This document shows positions 54,587-64,000 of a DNA stretch of 64,000 bases, piece after piece (position 1 is the first letter of the stretch; each line of letters begins with the position of its first letter). The translations under genes and the position numbers were made by a program. Location of the stretch: the NCBI GenBank assembly GCA_025024175.1, contig QCXZ01000064.1, positions 17,236,001-17,300,000 of the forward strand. Direction: 5' to 3'. This stretch comes from Rhyzopertha dominica. Its lineage: Eukaryota > Arthropoda > Insecta > Coleoptera > Bostrichidae. The notes under the pieces are model-generated. The model had not been told where the DNA came from and searched no databases. It saw only the letters and a list, made by a program, of their open reading frames with translations.

Positions 54587-57500
54587 AATTGCATCACATG
54601 CACACGCACTGCACTGCACTCATATTGCATGCACTATTCAACACAACATGTATTTGTTACTAATATCGTCACTGTCGCTGCGAACATCTTCATATGATTA
54701 CACATGGTTTATTTGATGCTACACAGTTATACAGCGAAAGTTGGAAGGATTAGAAATACATTCATGTATATATAGCCCGACACCAGTTCCAAAAGTGTTA
54801 GTTGTGAACTTAATTTTACAGCAAGTAATTTTGACACCGTGCGTTAATCAGGACACCTCGACTTCACACGTCCTCTGTCTAATCGCAGCCTTTAGAATTA
54901 ACCCAGCCCCGGTTGCTGTCTGCGTCGGTAATTTCGTTCATCCCCAAAATTAGCATTACAATGGCGACCGGATGCTTAGTCGATACATTCGTGCATCGAA
55001 TACACGTAACTACCTATGGCAGGCCATTGTTTCGGTATTCATCTCATTGAGGGATTTGAGTCGGGTATCATCGGTTTATTGTATCCGCGGCTTGATCGGT
55101 GTCACAATCAAAGCTTATTTCATTACGTCTCCTTGTTAATTAGGGCGCCCGCATAACGAGGTAAGTCTGCAGCGACGTACGCTCTGATTGCGAAGCCTCT
55201 GTGTGTGGTCTACGCCGGAATTAGTAAGTCATCTGAGTAAAGCATTTCTTTGGCAATGCAAATTGCATTCTGTGTACGCTGTCGGGAATGTTAACCGAAA
55301 TGTAGAAACAACGAGGCATTCCGTCATTTGCTTTATGCATTCCGAAAAGCAGGCTCGTGCAATATAACAAACTGTTGGGTACTTATTTAATATGGGAAAC
55401 ATTTGTTAATAAAACGCAAGCTTGCAATGAACTTTTATGTGATGTCGGAATGACATCCACTCAGTTTCGAAGGAAACCGTTTTTCAAAGCATTCCAGTGT
55501 ACGAAATATGTAAGTATATAAATAATAATCCTTCCGTTTATAAATATGTATCCAAGTTTAGTTTATTTTTAATTGATTAACAAAATAATGGAATTATGTA
55601 TCGGAAGTTTTTTTTTACTTAAATTAGGCACATGGAATTTAACAGTCGTCAAAATTATTTTTTAGATAAGTAATTGTATAATCTTATATCTAAAATAGAG
55701 GAAAACATGTTACGAATCGGTATCTAATGTGGAATCCAAGAAAATAGGAAATTCAGGGAAAAAACGTTAAAAATCTGAAATTACTCCTTAATAAGGTGGG
55801 GGAAATTCCACTATCAGAAAAAACAACTCTTCCTGGTCTATCTAACAAAACTGAAGAATCGTTAGGAACTATGAATTGCGTGCCAAAAGTCAGTGTTGTA
55901 AGTACTGTGAAACCCTTCTCAGCCATGAATTTAAGGAAAGTGTTAGAGTAGTTGTAGTAGTTGCTATTACTTTGTAGTGACGACACCTGTCAAACTTTTT
56001 TGTTATAATACATAGTAAAAACGTAAGGAACTTGGACAGAAGATTAATGAGCGCTTAAGAAACAGCGAAACATAACAGGTTTGAGCCTTTCCATCCACCT
56101 AATAAAAAATTGAAGACTACCAAATTTAGCAAAAATTGAGCAATATATTGATTAACCTGTTAAAGTTCTAATTGATTCGCTTACAAAACAATTTACTTTA
56201 GAAAACAAACAATTCTCGTTCATGATTTTGTAGGGTCAAACATGTGCACGTGATGTAATTACCTATATCATTAACAATCCTTTATATTAACAATTATTGT
56301 TTTGAAATCTTTATCGTGTTCTTATTGCATTTTAACTCCCGCTTGTCCGTAGAACCTCCGTCAAGCACAAAGACAACCTGAAGTCCGATACGCTGCCCTG
56401 CAAAAACGTCAGTTACTTCCACATGACATTAGGACGTGGCCTCACTTTGCCCTTATTGAAAAACTTCGGCGTTCACATGTGAAGATTTATGGAAGTTATT
56501 TGTCTTACATGTAAGATGAATAGGGGCTCCAAAGTTCCTTGGTTTTTCTCCAATGGACTCGACTCAATGTATAGTGTGATATATCGCGTCAGATTAGGAG
56601 GTAAGCAAACATCTCTTTATCTTTTCAAGTCAAACGGTGGTAGAGTCGTTTTAGACAATGGTACCGGTCGGGGACGGGCATACATCCACCCTCTATCGAT
56701 TGCGTCGGTAATGCTTCAATTATCGAACGTTCCATATATCGCATGGCTAAGTCTAACTATCGGATAATTATTCCAGTACCTTAATTTAACGCACGCTACT
56801 GCAATGATTTTAACGATGATGTAAAATGCGAAACGGAATGTTATTTAGGAGGATCGAAATTAATGACCGGTCTGACGAGCGGCAATAGAGTTGCGGTGGC
56901 AATTTGCACAACACCTACGTTGTTGAAATTGTTGCTTGGCGTTATTTATGTTCCTCCAAGTCATAATTCTTGTTTAGCGGCATGGTATCAATTTACATTA
57001 GCAAAACATAAGTTCTGCAAGAAAAAAATCGATAATTTGGTAAAGGCAATGTGATCATGCAGTCAGTAGGAATTTTAGCCGTTTACACGTTTTATCAAGT
57101 TTTATACAGTGTGTTGCACTTTTACATAAGAAATCTATTTCTTTCAAAATTTGCAATAAAGATTCAACAGAAAAGGAAAAAATTGCTAAAGCTTATAACC
57201 TGCATTTATCATTTTATGAAAGCTGTTTAAAGCTTCGTTGCTGGATTTTATTTTTGTCATGCTCTTATTCCCCAAGATATTAGTTACTGAAAGCCTACGT
57301 AATGCGTTCAGGTAATGCTTCAATATCCTTCATTTTAGTACGGTAAACCTGGTTTTCCAAATGGATACGTCTTACGCAGCATTTGGGGGAAGGGGTCAGC
57401 TAGCGGTGCCTTTTTCTTATATTTGTATATGTTGTCGATGCAGGTGCTATAAACACTGTCACAAAAATTAGTTGATTCTTTCATATAACCTTGCATAACC

Positions 57501-58709
57501 TCCAAATCTGGAGCATTAGCCGTATCAGTCCGTACATAAGAGCTATTTAGAGTCGGGGTCGAAAGTTGCACGAAATTATCTCATGATTATTTTTAAATCA
57601 CTAAGTTTTTTAACCTTGCCCACACGCCGTTATCGTCTACCTCCCGAGATCTGGAAATGCTATGGTTATCAACTGTTACAAATAGAAAGGAGAACATCCT
57701 GTTCTTTTTAATAAAAGAATAATTTTCAGACGCAAAGGAGGACACCATTTATTTACCAGTTCAACGCAAAATTAATAATAAAAATAAAGATTTGGTTCAT
57801 ACGTTCTAGTAAAATCGGATGGGCGATACCACCTGGTGGTTCTAATCTACTTAAAATCTGTGTGTTATTGCTTTATAATAATTATTTTTGTGTTCTAACC
57901 AGTACCTGTCATTATAAATGGTTAAAACACGCATCACGGATTTTGCCGCGTTTCCCGCTTAAAATAATGTAACAGAATGTAGTTCACGTAAGCACCATCG
58001 TGACGCTGCAATCTTAAATTCCGTTGCCTATCCGCGATCTGCTATCCAGTGGTAAATTTTAACAGCTGACTGATGAAAGGTTTGCGTTCAAGTTTGGGCT
58101 TTTTTGGTTGGATAATAACAATCGTTTTTCAAATATTGGATATGCCAGGCAGAATGGTAACCCTATGTAATGCAGACAAGCTATAGCGGAACAATTGTGC
58201 AGAGCTTTGTAATATAATGAATACATTTTGTAATATTTGGTGAACATCAGTATTCCGTCATCTAGCGATGACATTACTAACTACTGACCGTTGATCTTGA
58301 CAAGATTGTTTGTAATTATTAATAGTTAGCAATATTTAAAATTACCTATAATTATTGGAGTTTTATATATATGAAGTTAAGACTGCTGTTCAACTTAAAA
58401 TAATTCCGTTTCTATTGCCCAGAAGAAGGAGACAAATGATCTCCGAAAGCTTGGCAAAAGATAAAAGGAGTTTTATTTAGAAGACCAAAACCTAATATAT
58501 TTAATTTACTAACTACGACGTAGGTTGATACGATCGGTAAATACAGAGGCCTACGATGATTGTCCAATGATGGCTTAGGGCCTTGAACCCTTAAGAAAAG
58601 CTAAGCGAAAAAAAGAATGTAATCATTTTGAATTATTAAAGCTTAAATTAACTACTTCTCCTATCGCGTACTCAAGATATTCGTGTCTACGTCACATTTT
58701 CGGGTGTAT
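54587..58709. other. no gene recognised; possible conserved non-coding blocks
   Basis: About 54960-55400 is less AT-rich, with an octamer-like AATGCAAATTGCATT at 55255-55269. About 56340-56760 is also less AT-rich. ORFs at 55753-55986 (minus), 56489-56767 (plus) and 57335-57571 (minus) are not recognisable. A relative of the 4863 retroposon-end motif lies at 58516-58552. Confidence 0.35.
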
Positions 58710-58860
58710 CAAAATGCAGCCACCGGGGTTTTTTAAATCTCCTAACTGAAAGGAAGGATTAAAGGATTTAGGTTTGGAGATAGCAAGGGCCATTCAAACA
58801 ACCCAATCCACTACAGGAGGATGTGTCGGCGCAGTATAAATGATGCACATCTACGAAAAA
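58710..58860 (-). pseudogene. mariner-like transposase fragment
   Basis: The minus strand reads WIGLFEWPLLSPNLNPL followed by a frame that resembles DFFLWG-LK with two stops. It corresponds to the WIGRRGPxEWPxRSPDLxPLDFFLWGxLK end block of mariner/DUF4817-type transposases. Only about 35 codons are readable; upstream sequence to about 58930 is too decayed to assign. Confidence 0.6.
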
Positions 58861-60395
58861 GAGTCAGGTCAGGTCATTATAAAGATGGCCGCAATGCTCC
58901 CTGAATGTCAGACGGATATACAATTTAATTTCATATAATGGGTATGTGCCTCATACTGCAGAATGAGATGTGAATACCACTAGGAACTATTCAGGGTAAC
59001 TGATGATTTTTTTTGTCCACAGTATCAAATGCGGCTTTCTCGGCATTTATAGCTCATTGTGGACGAATCCAACCCCCTTGTTGTTCACGTCATAAATATA
59101 AATTTAAACTATCACGTCATGAATTACAACTTCTGTATTTTTTGTTTACTTTTGTTGCATTTTTTCCAAAAAACAAACAGGCTTCTTTTGTCAAAAGGTA
59201 TATGCGAGGAAAAATTTTTCCGGTAAGTTGTGAAACAACCCCAATATATCACTGTTTGCTGCAACAAAGCTATATGTACATAACAGCTAATGTTTCTTGC
59301 AAATCCCAGTTTGACCGTTACTCAAAAAGTTTTTTATTTGATTCAACCCCCATTGCTTCACTAACAGTGAACATTGTTGAAATGAAATAATATTCGCAAT
59401 AACAACAAAACTAATGAAAAGGCGTATGGGGAATGTAATAAGCCCGTGATAAGCAATCACAAAACAGATCCAAAGCTGGAATAAGAGTTCGGGGGGAATT
59501 AAAAAAAAAACTACAGATGTTAATTTCTGCAAAAACAATTGCTAACCTGGAAGCTATCAATTTGGAACCCTACATATTATACAAAACTCGACCTAGCTAC
59601 AATGAAACGAAGAATCCAAATCGTTCCATTTGAAATGAAAAAAATAGTTGCATTTAGGCTATACGAAACGTTCTGTGTACTCCAAGACATTTTTTTCTCA
59701 AATTGCTTTCAACCATAGCATTCTGCTACACCTGTAATACCCAAGCCACCACATACCAAATATATAGCATGCTGGTTTATTTAATTTAAAACACTGGTAA
59801 CTTTATTTTGTTGTATAAAGCAGAAAATCATTTCTAATTAAGTGTAGATAATGAATGCACGATTTTATTTTCTCCAATAGGCAATGTGTGAGGTAAAATG
59901 TAACAATAATCTTATATAAAAAACAATACGTCCAATATTAGATAAAAGGATGCACAAACGACGCTAGCTATTAATACTAATTAGTCCTATTAGTCCCATA
60001 TATTAGACCATATAAATTTTTCAGCACGTGCTTCTTATGAGACGCAGATAAGACATCATCAAAACTTGCAAGCTGTTGTTTTCCAAATCAGAATTTCAGG
60101 AAGTTTGCTGAAATCGTTCAGGCGTCAATGAGACCAAGAGTCTGGCGATTACTTCTCCAATTTTAATCAAAGTTTTATAATTTCACTTCGTTGTTTATTT
60201 TAAAGCTTCCAATCGACCGGAAGCACGGATGTCGGCCCCGTCCGCGATCTGCGCAAGATGAATGCCAAAAAATTCACTCCTCTGTTTTCCTGTTGAAACT
60301 TATTATCACTGCCAAGAATTATAAAGTTAATTTAGTAGGGAATGTGATCTGAGAAAGTACAGGGATGTAAAATAAATACAGGCTTTCCGTTTTAA
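58861..60395. other. no gene recognised
   Basis: AT-rich. The 125-codon ORF at 59013-59390 shows no family signature and overlaps another ORF on the opposite strand. Confidence 0.4.
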
Positions 60396-61150
60396 TTAAA
60401 ACCTTGACTTTGGATAGATATTCCAATCAACCTGTTCGGTTCTACCCCCTTTCTCATTATGCGCTAACAAATTATTGCTTTCGAGAATTTGTCTCCCACT
60501 GCTTATTGCTGATAACTGTTCAAGGTATGTTCTAAAATAATAAAGTTCATTTGAAAACGGAAGACCATTATTCAAAATCCTGAATTTGCTATTTTTCTCT
60601 CCCAAAAACACTCTGAATTGACGTTGGGATAGCATTCGTTCAATGAGCTTCACAGTCTTTACACATTTCAGAGTATTAAATAGTTTGAGGATCAATCCAT
60701 CTTTCCACACAGTATCGTAGGCCGCCGATAAGTCTATGAACACTACTCCAGTTTTCAATCGTTTCTGGAAACCAACTTCAGCATATGTTGCTAGAGCCAA
60801 GACTTGGTCACAGCAACTTCTGTTCTCCCTAAAACCTGCTTGTTCCCTCGGGAGTGAGTCTTCAATAATAGGTCCTATTCTCTGGTAGAGTAGTTTCTCT
60901 AGTAACTTGTAGCAGACACTCAGGAGGGCAATAGGTCGGTAACTTCCTGCTTCATTTGGAGGTTTCTCAGGTTTTAAAACAGCAATCACCTCTGTTTTCT
61001 GAAACAATCTTGGAAGAGTACATGTATCTAAAAGATTATTATAGAACAATAACAACCATTTTAAAGCATTCGGTCCCAAGTTTTTCAAGAATTCTGGTTA
61101 AATACCATTAAAACCAGCAGCTTTGCGAGTTTTCAGAACATTTTTGGTCG
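60396..61150 (-). pseudogene. non-LTR retrotransposon reverse transcriptase fragment
   Basis: A 230-codon frame (61088-60396) carries the RT blocks AGSYRPIALLSVCYKLLEKL, REQAGFRENRSCCDQVLALA and VVFIDLSAAYDTVWKDGL (first catalytic Asp), then LNNGLP. Right after that the frame jumps to an unrelated-looking sequence, so the YADD catalytic block and most of the palm are deleted. Near the end SNNLL may mark the C-terminal region. Upstream the reading extends through a stop (KTRKAAGFNGI-stop-PEF) to about 61150. It belongs to the jockey/CR1 group of LINEs and is a different family from the copies at 30351 and 32902. No 3' tail was seen. Confidence 0.88.
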
Positions 61151-64000
61151 CACAGTACCTATGTTACTTATATATAACTGATTTTGACAATAAGGATTTG
61201 ATGACGTGCGAAGGTAATTTTTTTGATTATAATTTGTAGTAAATATCTGGAAAATTAGGAGGATTTATACACACACAAAGTAAAACTTTAGACTCTCAAA
61301 AGTTCAAAAGAGTTTATGACAATAGCAAAGTCGAAATCCCCTTATATTATAATTTATAATACAAGTATCACGTGCAATAATAAAAGACTTTGACCTACTT
61401 ACAGATGCTAACTTTTAAACAATATTTGATTAGAATGCATTAGAAAATTGTATCTTATCAATAAGCGCTCCGATGAGAATTTGATAATTGAAATTGGTTG
61501 TTAAGTAATTTTTCATGAGTACATGAGTTGTTTTCCAAGGAAGAAAAATCATCAAAGTATTATACCAAGCAAATATAACCTGAATACACCACCTGGCGAC
61601 ATCTACTCGTCCTTATCTGGAAAATATACGGAAGGGACAAGTAGACAACGTCTCACACTAGTAGCAGCACTTGGATATGTCAGTGCCCTCTGTTAGCACT
61701 CTCCCAAACGCAACGCTAATGCGCACAGATGAGAAAAGGCAGCTGCAGGATATATTGATCACGGATGTAGTTAACTCCAATAACCACAAAATATCCCAAC
61801 ATACTTCCCCAAGCTTTGACCAGATTGCGCAAAACTAATCTTATGGTATACTTCCGTTTGTTTCATTCCAATTGATTTTAATTTTAGTGTTTTAGGTCTT
61901 AGTGCTGGCTAGACATAATTCAACTGCGAGTCTGTTCATTTCCACATATGCTTATTTCGGCGCAAACATAGTTACCTTTTACAACTCCCAAGTATTGACG
62001 TAAATGTAATCAAAGGATCCTTAGTCGTTCTTGACGAATTTTATAAATTTGCGTTTTTATTAACAAGTCGTTAAATTACATGTTATTTTATTATTGAAAT
62101 GACTGCGGGAATACACTGTTTGGTTTTCAGACTCCAAAATGCAATTTAAAAAACTGCATTCCACCTTATTTTACATTTCTTTTTATTCTAGCGACATTAA
62201 ATCGATGTAGTGCTTATAGCAGTTGATGATTTGATGCAAGTGCATGTTATAAAATCTTCATTGCCTCCGTATTCGCGGTAGAGCGAGGATATATAGATAT
62301 TTACCTTCACCTTACATTCACATTTATCTAAGGAAATATGTTGGTCGCTGATACGAAGTAATAGATATTATAATTTCTGTAGGAGTTTTCTGTTGTGAGT
62401 GGTTTGCTAATGGGGCCCGTAAGCTGTGTTAGGAGCGCCTGATTCATACCTAATATGTAAACTATGAAAACCTGAAAATCATTAACAGTATTAGGTAGAT
62501 TTTATTTAATTTTTAGAATCAGATGTTGATTTATAGTATACATGGGTTTAGGAAATCGCACAAAAATTTTTACTTTTCTTTTTCGATCGGATTAGTTCTT
62601 CGGACATTATAGCTTTGGCTATTACAGCCTAAAGATCCTGTCTCTTCCAATCGATCTATATATATTTGCAATTCTATCGCCTTCGGTTTGGATACATTTA
62701 AGAATTAACATCTGTCCTTTTTTCTGATCATCATCATCAGAAGGAAATCGATTAAGTAAACTATGTTTTTTTTTTGTGGAGCTGCAGTACGAGGTCACTT
62801 ATGATATATCACAAAACGACTTATTTGGACGATTTCTCTGTTATTTGTATGCAAATAATCTACATTTTGACGGATTTTGACACAACACCTATCTTGTTGA
62901 CATTGTATATTACCTAGTAATAAACTTAGTAACTTAAAAAAGGATCTTTAAGAACTAGCTGTAGCTCATTGCAAATTTAGGAGGAGAAATATAATTATAT
63001 AGCATTCAGATTCAAACGTCAAGTGTCTTGCACTAAGTGGATAATGATAACGGTAGATTTTGAAACAGACTCTTTACTGAACATCTTTATGAGGTCCCAT
63101 CAAAGTCTATTTTTGTTTGATTAGATGTCCTACGTAAAACAAACATCTCTTCTCGTAAGATTGTGTTAAGGAATTAACAAACATTTATATCAACAGCCTG
63201 TTAGTTAAATATATATCTATACTTTCTTCTTAAATCATTGTATGAGTCTGTAGGTAACGCAGCGGTGGTATACTTCATAATTACTTTTCAGATTCTTAAC
63301 TTTTAGTATAGGTAATGAAATTCTTGTTCACTTGGGCTATCGAAGACATTTCTGCTACGCTTTCTGATTATCACCCTATACCGTTTAACTTCATTTCATA
63401 ATTCAAAGACTTTTCAGCAATTTAATTGTTTTAGTGCTGCGCACGATTCGACTCTGATTATCTAGTGTTATCAGTTACTGCATTTAGGGACTAATTGCAT
63501 GAAATACACTATTAGTACCGCCTCAAACATTTTCTTCAATAAGACATCATGACAATGTGCTCATAACTATCATAGACTGCAAACTTCCTGAAAAAGTAGG
63601 AATTATGTGGTACCAACGTATTCCTAGATCGGCCATCACCCCTGCAGGCAGGTACGTAAAATACAATGCCGAGTTAACGGTCCCGTTTCTATAATGCCCG
63701 ACTTTATTATTATGTCAGCAATAAGACGGAGATAGTAAAATAAAATGTTGCAAAGTGCAGACCTTCGCTTCAGCCAGCGTTAGCGATAACGTGCAAAGCT
63801 GAAGTAGCGAATAAATTCCGCAATTGTATCTTTGAGTAATTACTTTAGCAATCACGTTATAAAACAGTGCAGTAGTGTCTGTTATACTGTTTTATATCGG
63901 AATAAGAAAAAACATGCTTCAAGGAAAACATCTATTATTTGCTTTTCAGCTAAAGGCGTAGCTGTTAAACTTGAATTATAACGATGTAATATATTTGAAA
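61151..64000. other. no gene recognised; possible conserved non-coding block
   Basis: AT-rich. About 63600-63880 is less AT-rich and even in composition. No ORF or repeat is supported. Confidence 0.4.

Noticed and set aside
59013..59390. 125-codon ORF, considered as a DUF4371/hAT-like transposase because an alternative frame reads LIVDESNP
   Set aside because: Only four or five residues match and the flanks do not support the family.

Overview
The window looks like a gene-poor stretch of an arthropod genome, most likely a large, AT-rich insect genome. The evidence is a set of BEL/Pao and Ty3/gypsy LTR retrotransposons, jockey-like LINEs, Penelope-like elements, hAT and mariner-type DNA transposons, a tRNA-derived SINE and a complex satellite, with no complete host gene that I can recognise. 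There is no bacterial gene organisation. The sequence does not let me name the species.

Left third (1-24860): two small unexplained repeats and a THAP-domain remnant are followed by a 1.8 kb satellite (4925-6736) with a 147-bp monomer and a clear 3-monomer (441-bp) higher-order period. A perfect 117-bp palindrome lies at 9316-9553, followed by a third direct copy, and the whole is bounded by a 12-bp direct repeat. Next come a decayed BEL pol on the minus strand (11725-12850) and a mariner-like transposase pseudogene (13200-16300) split by an internally deleted gypsy-type element with 4-bp target duplication AGGT (13439-15749). A 971-bp non-autonomous hAT element has perfect 8-bp target duplications (17529-18515). 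A duplicated unit carrying a tRNA-like SINE head (23425-24110) abuts a decayed gypsy gag.

Middle (27300-48220): a THAP-domain pseudogene retains possible splice sites. A Penelope-like RT and its GIY-YIG nuclease are separated by a LINE insertion and a (CT)n expansion. A DUF4817-type transposase pseudogene follows, then a minus-strand LINE interrupted by a 1683-bp TTAA-flanked DNA element; removing that element restores the LINE reading frame. Also present are a mariner MITE, two further hAT-like elements, three copies of an unnamed dispersed repeat, one unrecognised ORF remnant (43853-44330, minus) and a BEL gag pseudogene.

Right (48420-64000): the only intact coding sequence is a complete BEL/Pao retrotransposon (48425-54581) with two 307-bp LTRs in which I found no differences, 5-bp target duplication ACTAG, a tRNA-Tyr primer site, a polypurine tract and one 1714-codon Gag-Pol ORF. 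After it come a transposase fragment and a LINE RT fragment. The remaining stretches are non-coding; several are less AT-rich and look like conserved non-coding DNA, which only a cross-species alignment could confirm.
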